This document shows, in pieces, positions 16,676 to 25,690 of a DNA stretch of 59,277 nucleotides (positions are counted from its first letter, which is position 1; the number at the start of each line of letters is the position of its first letter). The notes below the pieces were generated by a model. It searched no databases. It was not told the origin of the DNA and worked only from the letters and a program-made list of their open reading frames with translations. Position numbers and translations under genes: made by a program. The DNA lies in NCBI GenBank assembly GCA_910586305.1, contig CAJUGS010000018.1, positions 1-59,277 on the forward strand, written 5' to 3'. Source of the DNA: an uncultured Duncaniella sp. (GTDB lineage Bacteria > Bacteroidota > Bacteroidia > Bacteroidales > Muribaculaceae).

Positions 16676-17226
16676 TTTATGTCGATTAGTTTGTGGGTCT
16701 GAAGTGATAGTCGCCAGTGGGGATGGGTGAGTATATAGTCTATGGTCTCTGGAATGTTCTTTCCACTGCATGGTTGCAGAAAATAGTGGAAGGCGTTGTG
16801 GTTTGAGGCTATGCGCTCTACATCTTGTCCGACATAGACTACTTTCAGTTCGTCGATACGTTTAAGAACCGCCGGAGTGTCCCCTTTGGGTGAGCAGGTG
16901 ATCCAGTCGATATCCTCGGGGAGCTGTATGGTGCCGTTTGTCTCTACCTGTATATAGAAACCTGCGTCGTGAAGAAGGTCCACAAGCGGAGTGTCGATCT
17001 GCATTGCCGGCTCGCCGCCTGTGAGTATAATGTGTCGCGAGGGATAGGACGTGACCTCTTTGAGTATATCCGGCAGCTCCATTTCACGGGCGTCGGAGTG
17101 GTCGGTGTCGCAAAAACCACACTTTAGATTGCATCCGCTGAAGCGTAGGAACACAGCCGGGGTGCCGGTGAAGAAACCCTCTCCCTGAAGCGAGTGGAAT
17201 ATTTCGTTGACTCTGTAGGAAGGCAT
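16672..17226 (-). CDS. queE: 7-carboxy-7-deazaguanine synthase QueE (radical SAM)
   Basis: Radical SAM enzyme of queuosine synthesis that rearranges CPH4 to 7-carboxy-7-deazaguanine. The 184 residues show the VNEIFHSLQGEG N-terminus, the cluster motif CNLKCGFCDTDH with CxxxCxxC spacing, and HIILTGGEPAMQ. It is of the short QueE type. Start 17226 is fixed by the family N-terminus and by a one-base spacing from the queD stop. The queD-queE pairing supports the assignment; queC and queF are not in the window. Confidence 0.95.
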   Translation of the reverse strand: MPSYRVNEIFHSLQGEGFFTGTPAVFLRFSGCNLKCGFCDTDHSDAREMELPDILKEVTSYPSRHIILTGGEPAMQIDTPLVDLLHDAGFYIQVETNGTIQLPEDIDWITCSPKGDTPAVLKRIDELKVVYVGQDVERIASNHNAFHYFLQPCSGKNIPETIDYILTHPHWRLSLQTHKLIDIK

Positions 17227-17227
17227 A

Positions 17228-17569
17228 TCAGATAGTGTCGTCGGTTGTGTAAATAGCTGTGTTGCCCTCGCTCTCCATGACGTCCACACGATAGCAATTG
17301 GGAATCTGTTCGCATATCCAGCGGGCTATGTTCTCGGCCGTCGGATTGAACGGGAGCAGTTCGTTGAAGTTGCCGTGGTCGAGATACGTCGTGATTCTCT
17401 CCTTGATATGTGAGAAGTCGGTCACCATTCCGTCGGCGTTAAGCGATGAGGAGCGGCAATAGACTGTCACTATCCAGTTGTGGCCGTGCATACGCGAGCA
17501 TTTGCTCTCATACGAGAGTGTGAGGCGATGACAGCCTGCGAGTTCAAAGCGTTTGGTGATATAGTACAT
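17228..17569 (-). CDS. queD: 6-carboxytetrahydropterin synthase QueD
   Basis: Converts dihydroneopterin triphosphate to 6-carboxy-tetrahydropterin in queuosine synthesis. The 113-residue T-fold enzyme has the zinc His residues in AGCHRL and RMHGHNW, the catalytic Cys in SKCSRMHGH, and the conserved DFSHIK and LDHGNFNE, PTAENIA motifs. Its start codon overlaps the cca stop (TAATG), and queE follows at once, so the three are translated from one message. Confidence 0.95.
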   Translation of the reverse strand: MYYITKRFELAGCHRLTLSYESKCSRMHGHNWIVTVYCRSSSLNADGMVTDFSHIKERITTYLDHGNFNELLPFNPTAENIARWICEQIPNCYRVDVMESEGNTAIYTTDDTI

Positions 17570-19011
17570 TATTTCTTTGGGGTAAGACCGTTTTCAGCGG
17601 CAATTCGATACATCATTTCCAATGCAGCCTCACGGTCGGTTGCACCTATAAGGCCGTCGAGAATGGCATTCTTTATTCCTGCCTTTATTATTCCTATCAC
17701 TGGGCCTCCGGATATGCCGAAGATTTCCATGATTTCATGACCGTCCACAGGGGGTTGCAGGTTGCGGATTTCGTCGCGTTCGTTCAGGTCGATTATTTTA
17801 CGTCTGACGAGGGCGAAATTGTTGAGGATACGTGTGACTTTCTCCTTGTTTTTGGAGGTGATGTCGGCTTCGCAAAGAGCCATCAAGTCTTCAAGATCCT
17901 CTCCTGCGTCGTTGATTAGGCGTCTCACGGCCGAGTCGGTCACCTCGTCCTCGACAAGTGCTATGGGACGCATATGTAGCTCCACAAGTTTTGCCACATA
18001 TTTCATTTTCTGGTCCTGAGGCAGGCGCAAGGCTCTAAAGATGCGCGGCACCATTTTGGCACCGATGAAATTGTGGTTGTGGAAGGTCCATCCTGTCTTC
18101 TCATCCCAGCGCTTGGTGACGGGTTTTGCGATATCGTGCATCAATGCGGCCCAACGCAGCCATACATTGTCGGATTTCACAGCCACATTGTCAAGCACAG
18201 CGAGAGTGTGGAAGAAGTTGTCCTTATGCCCGCGTCCGGCCACTACCTGAACACCCTTCATGGCTGCCAGTTCCGGGAATATGATGGGTAGAAGGCCACT
18301 GTCGAGAAGAAGCTTCCATCCGACTGACGGGACGGGAGCTTTCATGATTTTCATGAGCTCGTCGACAATTCGCTCTTTGGATATGATTGTGATTCGTCCC
18401 GCATTACGGCGTATAGCCTCGAATGTTTCGTGGTATATGTCAAATCCGAGCTGTGTGGCAAAACGGATGGCGCGCATCATTCTCAAAGGGTCGTCGCTGA
18501 ATGTCACGTCGGGATCGAGCGGAGTGCGCAGTATGCCTGCCTTCATATCGTCAAGACCTCCGAAGAGGTCTACGAGTTCTCCGAAGCCGTTGCGGTTGAC
18601 ACGGAGCGCGAGTGCGTTGATGGTGAAGTCGCGACGTGAGAGGTCTTCCTCAAGTGTGCCGTCCTCCACGATGGGTTTACGCGAGTTGCGGTTGTAGGAC
18701 TCTTTGCGCGCTCCGACAAATTCGAGCTCGAGATCGTGGCGCTTCACCTGGGCGGTGCCGAAATTGCGGAACACTGAAAGGTGTGTCTTGCGTCCGAACT
18801 TCTGGGCTACAATCTCTGCAAGGTCAATGCCACTGCCTACTGTGACGAAGTCAATATCCTTTGAAGGGCGTCCGAGAAAGAAGTCGCGGACACATCCCCC
18901 CACGGCGTAGCAGGGGCGGTCGATGGAATCGGCCGCCTCGCCTATAGTGTGGAAGAGGGGGGTGTCAAGCCTCTTAACTACGGATTCTAACGTGTTGATA
19001 TTAAATGTCAA
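17569..19011 (-). CDS. cca: CCA tRNA nucleotidyltransferase with HD domain
   Basis: Adds or repairs the 3' CCA end of tRNA. The 480 residues contain the class II nucleotidyltransferase head with VGGCVRDFFLGRPSKDIDF (metal Asp pair), the RRDFTINALALR motif, a FSDDPLRMMRAIRFATQLGF segment, and a HD phosphohydrolase-type domain with ALMHDIAKP. Bacteroidetes enzymes of this layout are annotated either as CCA-adding or as poly(A) polymerase relatives; as I see no other cca in the window, the assignment is likely but not certain. It overlaps the M24 peptidase end by 11 bases. Confidence 0.88.
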   Translation of the reverse strand: MTFNINTLESVVKRLDTPLFHTIGEAADSIDRPCYAVGGCVRDFFLGRPSKDIDFVTVGSGIDLAEIVAQKFGRKTHLSVFRNFGTAQVKRHDLELEFVGARKESYNRNSRKPIVEDGTLEEDLSRRDFTINALALRVNRNGFGELVDLFGGLDDMKAGILRTPLDPDVTFSDDPLRMMRAIRFATQLGFDIYHETFEAIRRNAGRITIISKERIVDELMKIMKAPVPSVGWKLLLDSGLLPIIFPELAAMKGVQVVAGRGHKDNFFHTLAVLDNVAVKSDNVWLRWAALMHDIAKPVTKRWDEKTGWTFHNHNFIGAKMVPRIFRALRLPQDQKMKYVAKLVELHMRPIALVEDEVTDSAVRRLINDAGEDLEDLMALCEADITSKNKEKVTRILNNFALVRRKIIDLNERDEIRNLQPPVDGHEIMEIFGISGGPVIGIIKAGIKNAILDGLIGATDREAALEMMYRIAAENGLTPKK

Positions 19012-20197
19012 AATGCACTATTTCTTCGGGAGAGTTGGTGAGACATTCTACCCTGTCGGAGTGGACTACGTAGGTGTTTTCGATACCTACCGCTCCTACA
19101 TGGGGTATAACAAATTTGGGCTCGAGGGCAATGACGTTGCCTTCGCTTATGACATCGCGGCTGCGCGGGGCTATGACCGGAAGTTCGTTGATTTCGATGC
19201 CGACACCGTGGCCTATGAACCCTGCGTGCTGGCGATGGCCCATATAGTAGCTGTGCAGGTTCTGTTCCTTTACCATCTCTTCGGCTTTCTCCCAGAGGTC
19301 TTTCGCCTTTGCGCCCGGTTTCATCATGGCCGTAAGGGCACGGTGGATGTCGATGGAGCATTGGTGGGCTTTGAGAGCGAGGTCGGAGAGGTAGCCTGCT
19401 TCGGGGGTGAAGACTCGAGTCATGTCGGTCATGTAGCCGTCGAAATTTCCGTTCATATCCACCATAACCGTTGTGCCGGGGGTGATGAGGGTGCCGTCGG
19501 CTCCAACCGGCAGTGACGGGTCGTTGCCGGCTCCCCCCATGGCAAAGTCGTAGGGCGACGGTGCATCGGCGTTTTCTCCTGCAAGGACATTGCCCATATG
19601 GAGTTCCATGGAACTGCCACTGATACGGAATTGACCGAGACATCCTTCGAGTCGGCTGATACGCTCTATCTCCACCTGGAGCTCTATGTCGCTCATGCCG
19701 GGTGTGAAGATTTTGGGAATCTTGCTGTAGACGAGTTCGTGCTTGAGCCCCGAGCGTCTTATCATGTCAATTTCATGCGGTGTCTTGACCGCTCTTGCCT
19801 GGCGCATGACGGACGAGGCGTTGAGCATCTCGGTGCCGGGAAACACCTTGTGGAGACGCATGACCGAGGAATAGGGGAGTGTGTCGAGTTCGAGTCCGAT
19901 GTTCTCGGGCATATTCAGACCTATGGAGAGCGTTATCTCCTCGGGTTTGCGGATATATACCGCTCCGTCGCCGTCCAGTTCGACAGGCCGGCGCACGAAG
20001 AAGATTGGCTGACCCTCGGCAGGAAGGTAGACAAATCCGGCAAACACACGCCCGGTGATATAGTAGAGGTTGGCGTTGTCGGCAATAAGTACGGCCTTCA
20101 CACCGGCCGAATCCATAAGTGTCCTTATACGCGAGACACGAAGGTCAAACTCAGACTGGGGTAGAAGCAGAAGCCGGTTTTTAAGAATGTCTTTCAT
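19001..20197 (-). CDS. M24 (Xaa-Pro aminopeptidase-like) metallopeptidase
   Basis: A 398-residue pita-bread-fold peptidase with an N-terminal creatinase/prolidase domain (residues about 10-140). Metal ligands are visible: Asp in VMVDMNG, Asp in MTDMTRVF, His in GHGVGIEINE, Glu in VIALEPKF and Glu in VGIENTYV. It likely removes N-terminal residues from X-Pro peptides. The start at 20197 places it 8 bases after the META lipoprotein stop; longer starts would sit inside that gene. Confidence 0.9.
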   Translation of the reverse strand: MKDILKNRLLLLPQSEFDLRVSRIRTLMDSAGVKAVLIADNANLYYITGRVFAGFVYLPAEGQPIFFVRRPVELDGDGAVYIRKPEEITLSIGLNMPENIGLELDTLPYSSVMRLHKVFPGTEMLNASSVMRQARAVKTPHEIDMIRRSGLKHELVYSKIPKIFTPGMSDIELQVEIERISRLEGCLGQFRISGSSMELHMGNVLAGENADAPSPYDFAMGGAGNDPSLPVGADGTLITPGTTVMVDMNGNFDGYMTDMTRVFTPEAGYLSDLALKAHQCSIDIHRALTAMMKPGAKAKDLWEKAEEMVKEQNLHSYYMGHRQHAGFIGHGVGIEINELPVIAPRSRDVISEGNVIALEPKFVIPHVGAVGIENTYVVHSDRVECLTNSPEEIVHFDI

Positions 20198-20205
20198 ATG
20201 ATTCT

Positions 20206-21081
20206 TCAATCGTCTACGAGTTCGTCGGGTGAGAGGCGTTTGAGGGTCATAATCTTCTGGCCGGATGCATTGCACAGATATGCTGTGTCGGCGTTTTTGC
20301 CTGGAGCAGCCGTGGCCACTTGCTCAAGGGCGAGTATGAAGGCCTGTTCTTCAGCTATGTCGGGGCAGGTCATGCGTGTTGTGGCAACGTCTTTGAACTC
20401 TATGCCGAATCCCTTGTCATAGTTGACGATGACATTGCAGTTGATGATGTTGCATCCTGCATTGCCGTGAACGCGTCCTTCGGCAGTGTCGATCACTATT
20501 TTTATGCCAGCCTTGATGTTGCGGTCTTCTATGTTGGTGACACGCCAGGCGCCGTTGATAAAGTCAATGCCCTGCTTGCGGAGTTTCATCACCACTCGTC
20601 CGGTGGCCGAAAGAAGGTTGATTTCGAGCGGTGAAACAGCAGTATAGGAGGCGACATTGCTGAGAGCGACGTTTACAGCCTGTTCATAGGGAGCGTCGTG
20701 ACAGGCTTTGAGCGAGGTGATAAATTCGCCGGTGGTGGAGATTTTGTCGTCTTTGACCACCCATGTGCCGTTGAGATAGTTGCATCCGTTGAAACCTATC
20801 ACCGTGAGTGCGTCGGGCTGCGATTCGTCCGCCTGGAATGAGAGCTTGGGATGGTTCTCACCGTTGACTTTTACGGCCTTCCCGTCGAGTTCTATGATAG
20901 ACCAGTCGCCTGCAAAAGCCGGTAGTACAGGAGTGGTGGCCTGTGGCTTGGTTGCGGTGCCTGTGGAGACGGATGTAGATGTCGATGTATCGGGCTGTTT
21001 ATTGTTGTTCTTCATTGTGCTGCATGATCCGAGAAGTGTGAGTAGGGAAAGACCCGCAACTGCGAGAATTGACGATTTCAT
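20206..21081 (-). CDS. Lipoprotein with two META (HslJ-like) domains
   Basis: A 291-residue lipoprotein (signal with LLGSC near residue 20), then a Thr/Ser-rich linker and two META domains, at residues about 60-165 and 180-285. Each shows the pattern of the family: FAGDWSIIELDGK / INGAWRVTNIED at the start and FNGCNYLNG / GNAGCNIIN in the middle. HslJ-type META proteins are linked to heat and novobiocin response, but the function is not established. It is upstream of and close to the M24 peptidase gene. Confidence 0.85.
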   Translation of the reverse strand: MKSSILAVAGLSLLTLLGSCSTMKNNNKQPDTSTSTSVSTGTATKPQATTPVLPAFAGDWSIIELDGKAVKVNGENHPKLSFQADESQPDALTVIGFNGCNYLNGTWVVKDDKISTTGEFITSLKACHDAPYEQAVNVALSNVASYTAVSPLEINLLSATGRVVMKLRKQGIDFINGAWRVTNIEDRNIKAGIKIVIDTAEGRVHGNAGCNIINCNVIVNYDKGFGIEFKDVATTRMTCPDIAEEQAFILALEQVATAAPGKNADTAYLCNASGQKIMTLKRLSPDELVDD

Positions 21082-21132
21082 AGTTCTGAAAAATGGGATT
21101 TGATGATACAAAGTTAACGAAATCTTCTGAGA

Positions 21133-21693
21133 CTAACGTCGTTTGTGTCTCACTATTATGTGATTGTTTTCTGTAATCACGATGTCAAGGGCCACATCGT
21201 GTGGCTCTGCCCCTATTTCTTCGTCCATCAACTGGAAATCAAAGCCGATGCCGACTTTGAGGGCTTTAGTGTCGCCGAGCAGACGGTCATAGTAGCCTTT
21301 TCCTCGGCCCACGCGGTTGCCGTTGCGGTCGAAAGCCACGGCAGGAACAACCACCATCTCGATATCGGCCATGGAGGCCGTGTCGTTTCCAGTGGGTTCT
21401 TCGATGTGGAACGAGCCGAGAGCCAGATTCTGTTCGTCGTAGGGGAGGATGTCGAGATTGACCCCGTTGACGCGTGGCAGATAGAAATGCTTGTGAGCAG
21501 CCCACTTGGCTATGAATGAGCGGGTGGGCAGTTCGTCGGGCAGGGAGTGGTACATGAGGATGCGGTCGGCAAGCTTGAAAGCGGCAGTGCGTTCGAGGAT
21601 GGCGAATGCTCTTTCGGCCGCATTCTCCTTCTCGGTCTCGGAGAGGAGACACTTGCGCGCCTTGACTCTGCGGCGGATGTCGTCTTTATTCAT
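21133..21693 (-). CDS. 5-formyltetrahydrofolate cyclo-ligase
   Basis: ATP-dependent enzyme converting 5-formyl-THF to 5,10-methenyl-THF. The 186-residue product has the family marks MYHSLPDELPTR, the GSFHIEEPTG stretch, VVVPAVAFDRNGNRVGRGKGYYDRLL (split here over residues about 123-149, with GRGKGYYDR the nucleotide loop) and the final IVTENN region. Short intergenic spaces on both sides suggest membership in the ten-gene minus-strand run. Confidence 0.93.
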   Translation of the reverse strand: MNKDDIRRRVKARKCLLSETEKENAAERAFAILERTAAFKLADRILMYHSLPDELPTRSFIAKWAAHKHFYLPRVNGVNLDILPYDEQNLALGSFHIEEPTGNDTASMADIEMVVVPAVAFDRNGNRVGRGKGYYDRLLGDTKALKVGIGFDFQLMDEEIGAEPHDVALDIVITENNHIIVRHKRR

Positions 21694-21751
21694 AATAGAG
21701 AGAACGTGTTGTTTTTTTTTACTCCGCCGGGGACGCCCGGAGAAGTAGCTT

Positions 21752-23368
21752 TTATTGTGTCAGAGGAAAGGCTGCCTTGCCGTCGTTGAGAGCGTTGAGG
21801 GCCGACATTACAGTCTGGTCGGTCTCGTTGAGTACCTCGTAATAGGAACGGGAGCCCAGGATGTTACGTGCAATCATAGCCTTTATTGAACTAACAAGCA
21901 GTCCGCGCGAAAGGTTTATGTAGTACCACCGGGGTGCTACTCCCGAACGTGCCGCGTAGCTCACGAAATCCTGAAGGAGCGAATCGTCGTCGGGCAGGAG
22001 TTCCATGAGTTCCGGAGTGGTCTTGCTTTTCGCAAGTCGTTGGCGGTTGCGGTCTGTGTAGTCAAAGGTGTATTTCTGGATGAGTCCGCCGTTTACCACA
22101 TTAAGGTAATATGTCGTGAGTCCGATGGTGTCGTTGGGAACGAATATATCAGGCATAATTCCTCCGCCACCATATACTGTGCGGCCATGAAGTGTGTTGA
22201 ACTTCAGGTTTTTGTCAAATTTGATGGAGTCGGCGTTATAGTACTCTCCGTGCTCGTAGCGTGTGAGAAGGTCGCGCTCATAGTCGGTGCCGGGGGCATA
22301 GGTCTTCTGTATGCAGCGTCCCGAGGGAGTGTAGTAGCGCGCCACAGTGAGGCGGACGGCACTGCTGTCGGGGAGCTGGAGCTGGTTCTGCACGAGACCC
22401 TTTCCGAACGATCTGCGTCCGACGATGAGGCCTCGGTCATTGTCCTGGATGGCTCCGGCGAAAATCTCGCTCGCGCTGGCCGATACTTCGTCAAGCAGCA
22501 CTACGACTTCTGATTCTTTGAACGCTCCCGAGCCGTCGCTCCCGAGGGGCGCCTTTTCGGGATAGTGTTCTCCCTTCATTGACACTATGGGAAGGTCGGT
22601 TGATAGGAATTCATTGGCCATAAGCACGGCCGGCTCCATGAATCCTCCTCCGTTGCCTCTAAGGTCGATTATGAATCGCGACGCACCGTCGGCGGAGAGC
22701 TCGACCATTGAATTGAGGAACTCGCTGTAGGTCTGTGCTCCAAATTTGTTGATTTTAAGATAGCCGGTCTTGTCGTCGATCATATATGCTGCGTCTACCG
22801 AGGCCACGGGTATATCGCCACGGGTCACTTCGTAGGGAAGGAGATTGCTGGCGGTGGCGCGCTTTATGCCGAGACGAACGACACTGTTCTTGGGACCTCT
22901 CAGCGAGTTCATCACCTTTGAGTTGCTCCACTTGCGACCGGATGCAACGGTGTCGTTTATTGTGACTATACGGTCGCCGGGCATGAGGCCGACCTTGTCC
23001 GACGGACCTCCCGAGATGACTTCGAGCACGTTGATGGTGTCGCCGATCATGTTGAATGTGATCCCGATACCCGAGAAGGAGCCTTCGAGTTCCTCGTTGA
23101 CACTTCGCAGGTCGGAGGCCGGAATGTATACCGAATGGGGGTCGAGTCCCGACATTATGTCGGCAAACGACTGCTCCAGGAGCGAGTCGGTGTCGATGTC
23201 GTCGACATAGTTGCGCTCGATGAGGCGCATTATGGCGTCGAGTTTGGTGCGTGAGTTCCAGCTTCCGGAGCTGTTGAAAAAGGTCTTGCCTATCCACATA
23301 CCCCCAACGAGGGCAACCGCTATAACCAGAGGCATCCAGACGGCAGGGCTTTTAAGACGTTTGTTCAT
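21752..23368 (-). CDS. C-terminal processing protease, S41 family with PDZ
   Basis: A 538-residue periplasmic tail-specific protease. It has a single N-terminal membrane anchor (residues about 12-30), a PDZ domain (GSFSGIGITFN to MPGDRIVTIND, residues about 85-165), and the S41 catalytic domain with FIDLRGNGGG, VVLLDEVSASASEIFAGA (nucleophile Ser) and RSFGKGLVQ (catalytic Lys). The start at 23368 gives MNKRLKSPAVW followed by the anchor; the longer frame is only promoter-side sequence. It follows the dCMP deaminase gene by 55 bases. Confidence 0.93.
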   Translation of the reverse strand: MNKRLKSPAVWMPLVIAVALVGGMWIGKTFFNSSGSWNSRTKLDAIMRLIERNYVDDIDTDSLLEQSFADIMSGLDPHSVYIPASDLRSVNEELEGSFSGIGITFNMIGDTINVLEVISGGPSDKVGLMPGDRIVTINDTVASGRKWSNSKVMNSLRGPKNSVVRLGIKRATASNLLPYEVTRGDIPVASVDAAYMIDDKTGYLKINKFGAQTYSEFLNSMVELSADGASRFIIDLRGNGGGFMEPAVLMANEFLSTDLPIVSMKGEHYPEKAPLGSDGSGAFKESEVVVLLDEVSASASEIFAGAIQDNDRGLIVGRRSFGKGLVQNQLQLPDSSAVRLTVARYYTPSGRCIQKTYAPGTDYERDLLTRYEHGEYYNADSIKFDKNLKFNTLHGRTVYGGGGIMPDIFVPNDTIGLTTYYLNVVNGGLIQKYTFDYTDRNRQRLAKSKTTPELMELLPDDDSLLQDFVSYAARSGVAPRWYYINLSRGLLVSSIKAMIARNILGSRSYYEVLNETDQTVMSALNALNDGKAAFPLTQ

Positions 23369-23423
23369 AGAATAAATAAAGATGTGGAAAGTAGCTTTAG
23401 GCGGTATGAGTTGATAAAGTCGG

Positions 23424-23855
23424 TTATTCTGATACTGGGATATGGCTGATTTCGACACCGGCGCGTGCGAGCAGGTCGATTCCGTCGGTGATACGGTAGA
23501 ATTCGTCAAACACCACACGCTTTATACCGGCCTGTATGATGAGCTTGGCGCAGTCGAGGCAAGGGGAGGCGGTGACATAGAGTGTGGCTCCCTCCGACGA
23601 ATTGTTTGACCGTGCCACCTTCGTTATGGCATTGGCCTCGGCATGAAGCACATAGCTCTTTGTAAGACCGTCCTCGTCCTCACACACGTTCTCAAATCCG
23701 GCGGGGGTTCCGTTGAATCCGTCGGAGATGATAGTGCGTTCCTTGACCATCAGCGCACCCACTTTGCGTCGTCGGCAGTAGGAGTTTTCAGCCCAGATTC
23801 GGGCCATACGCAGATAACGTCGGTCGAGTAAATCCTGTTTGGCGGACAAGTCCAT
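23424..23855 (-). CDS. Deoxycytidylate (dCMP) deaminase family protein
   Basis: Zinc deaminase that makes dUMP from dCMP, feeding thymidylate synthesis. In the 143 residues the zinc site is HAEANAI (His and catalytic Glu) and PCLDCAKLI (two Cys), with the substrate-recognition region SDGFNGTPAGFEN. The start at 23855 (MDLSAKQD) is preferred because the promoter box lies just upstream. It is the first gene of the minus-strand housekeeping run. Confidence 0.93.
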   Translation of the reverse strand: MDLSAKQDLLDRRYLRMARIWAENSYCRRRKVGALMVKERTIISDGFNGTPAGFENVCEDEDGLTKSYVLHAEANAITKVARSNNSSEGATLYVTASPCLDCAKLIIQAGIKRVVFDEFYRITDGIDLLARAGVEISHIPVSE

Positions 23856-23881
23856 AAAATGCGTTCGTTTAGAATATCCCG

Positions 23882-23889
23882 CAAAAGTA
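23882..23889 (-). promoter_or_regulatory. -7 promoter box for the dCMP deaminase operon
   Basis: The minus strand reads TACTTTTG here, matching TAnnTTTG, about 27 bases before the start codon. No TTG at the ideal -33 distance is seen. Confidence 0.6.
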
Positions 23890-23975
23890 CGCATTTTTTT
23901 GCAATTACACGAATAAATGAGATGCAATTACACACCCCGATTCAGGGGATTTTGTGATGTGATTAAGAGTATATA

Positions 23976-24020
23976 CAGGCAAGGTATGGAGCCGCTAAAC
24001 GCAGCCCCATACCTTGCCTG
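23976..24020. terminator. Hairpin terminator at the end of the capsule operon
   Basis: CAGGCAAGGTATGG (23976-23989) and CCATACCTTGCCTG (24007-24020) form a perfect 14-bp stem with a 17-base loop, 37 bases past the last capsule gene. No T-run follows on the minus strand, so Rho-independent action is only likely. Confidence 0.7.
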
Positions 24021-24057
24021 TTTGTCCCGAGGCAGTGTCTGCCCGGATATTTAGCTA

Positions 24058-24810
24058 TTAGTCAGTCAGTTCTTTCCTTTTGTCAGAGCCACGGAGCCGG
24101 GTGAGAACGGTGTCCCAGGTGAACAGGACGGGAAATTCAACCAACACGTTGTAGAGTCGGCCCCAAAGTCCCTTTTCGTGGAAAAGGCGGTAGAATGCGC
24201 GCAGGTTGTATCTGTTGACCCACTCGGGATAGTAGTTTATCCCGGCTGCTGTCTGGTGAAGGAAGCCTCCGCAGGTGAAGGCGATGCCTTTGTAGCCGGC
24301 GGCCTTAAGATCGATGCAGAATTTCTCTTGCAGTGGCGAGCCCATGCCGACTATCACAAAGTCGGGGTTGAGAGAGACAATGTGGCTGATCTCCTTTTCA
24401 CGGTCTCCCGGAAGGAGAAAATAGCCGTTTCGATAGCCTGCTATGTTCATGCCCGGATATGCTTTCCTGATCTGGGCAATCGTCGACTCAAGTGCCTCTT
24501 GCTTTGCGCCGACAAAATAGATGGTCTCCTCGTTGCGGTTAAGCCTGTCAAAGAGGTCGACGGCCATTCCGGACATATCGAAACTGAGTCGCGGGATACT
24601 TCGGCCCCACATCAGATTGATTAACTTGCACATCAGCATCCCGTCGACATACAGACCGTCCATTTTTTCATACATATCCCGCTGCTTCCGTACGATATGG
24701 TATGAAAAAGGATTGACGCAAGTATAAATTGCGCCTTTCCTTGTAAACGTAATGTCGGGGTAATTTGATGCGGATTCGGTTACAGTCTCAACGAATCTGC
24801 GGTTGTTCAT
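24058..24810 (-). CDS. WecG/TagA/CpsF-family glycosyltransferase
   Basis: Family GT26 transferase adding a sugar to a lipid-linked intermediate at the cytoplasmic membrane. The 250 residues contain YVDGML, the conserved RLSFDMSGMAVDLFD, YFVGAKQEALE, FVIVGMGSPLQEKF and CGGFLHQTAAGINYYPEWVNRYNLRAFYRL split at residues about 190-220, the last holding the family's C-terminal membrane-binding helix. It is the last gene of the capsule operon, followed by a hairpin, and 76 bases after the GH16 gene. Confidence 0.9.
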   Translation of the reverse strand: MNNRRFVETVTESASNYPDITFTRKGAIYTCVNPFSYHIVRKQRDMYEKMDGLYVDGMLMCKLINLMWGRSIPRLSFDMSGMAVDLFDRLNRNEETIYFVGAKQEALESTIAQIRKAYPGMNIAGYRNGYFLLPGDREKEISHIVSLNPDFVIVGMGSPLQEKFCIDLKAAGYKGIAFTCGGFLHQTAAGINYYPEWVNRYNLRAFYRLFHEKGLWGRLYNVLVEFPVLFTWDTVLTRLRGSDKRKELTD

Positions 24811-24886
24811 GGTATATTGCTAAGAAATATTTCAGCCCATGCCATGGGGTGATTAAATTATAATTATATATGCCGAGTAAACTGTA

Positions 24887-25690
24887 TTATTTTAAACGAT
24901 AATATTTTACCCAGTCGATTTCCATCTGTACCGGCAATTCTTCAGAGTTCACAGTCCCAACCCATTTTCCACCTAACTGCATATCAAGCATAAGATACCA
25001 GTCATGATAAAATGGATATTGTCCTTTGTCAGACAGTGAATCAACTTTTGGATAGGAAAGTGTCTTTTCTCCATTTAGATAGAAATCAATACATTCCGGC
25101 AGGATGTCAACTCTGAAGATATTGAATTTGTCTTTGTCAAACTTGGATTTGGTATATCGTTTTGGTGTATTGTTAGGATTGGATTTGGTGTATTTCGAAT
25201 GTATTGTCTGGTATACTATCGCATCATGGTTTGTGTGTTCCATTATATCTATCTCACCTCCTCCTGGCCAGTTTATGTCTGGTGGATAAGGTAGCATCCA
25301 GAATGCCGGCCAAGCGCCTTCGGCAGAATTTAGTTTAGCCTTTATCTCAAAACGTCCCGGAGAGAAACTGATCGTCCCTTTGGTGGTTATTCCTCCTGTG
25401 AGATACGTAGCTGTATCTTGAGTCAAGTCGGGATTCTTAATTCCTTTCAATATCAGCTTGCCTTTCTTGAAATCATAGCATAGTGGATTTGATGAATGGT
25501 ATTTGCGACTATCATCTTTACCACGTTCCATATATCTCCATACAGTAGTATCGAGCTTGTTGCCGTTAAAGTTCTCTTCCCATACCAATTCCCACTTGGT
25601 TTCTTTTTTTGTCTCTGTCAGAGAAAAAGCTGTTAGGCAATATAATGAGAAAAAAAGGATAGCTGAAAAGACAATGAGCCTCCTATACAT
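24887..25690 (-). CDS. Glycoside hydrolase family 16 (laminarinase/ExoK type)
   Basis: Secreted beta-glucanase-like enzyme of 267 residues with a signal peptide (residues 1 to about 23). The GH16 catalytic motif EIDIMEH (nucleophile Glu, Asp, acid/base Glu) lies near residues 146-152, preceded by WPAFWMLP and followed by the DWYLMLDMQLGG strand. The extra Met in the motif is the laminarinase-type form. Within an exopolysaccharide operon it probably trims or processes the polymer, as ExoK does in succinoglycan synthesis, rather than digesting diet glycans; this is inferred. Its start overlaps the upstream glycosyltransferase by 8 bases. The region is AT-rich compared with housekeeping genes. 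Confidence 0.9.
   Translation of the reverse strand: MYRRLIVFSAILFFSLYCLTAFSLTETKKETKWELVWEENFNGNKLDTTVWRYMERGKDDSRKYHSSNPLCYDFKKGKLILKGIKNPDLTQDTATYLTGGITTKGTISFSPGRFEIKAKLNSAEGAWPAFWMLPYPPDINWPGGGEIDIMEHTNHDAIVYQTIHSKYTKSNPNNTPKRYTKSKFDKDKFNIFRVDILPECIDFYLNGEKTLSYPKVDSLSDKGQYPFYHDWYLMLDMQLGGKWVGTVNSEELPVQMEIDWVKYYRLK

Noticed and set aside
21710..21740. Terminator between the cyclo-ligase and S41 protease genes
   Set aside because: The GC-rich dyad lies beside an eight-T run only on the plus strand; on the transcribed minus strand the run is A, so it would not terminate.
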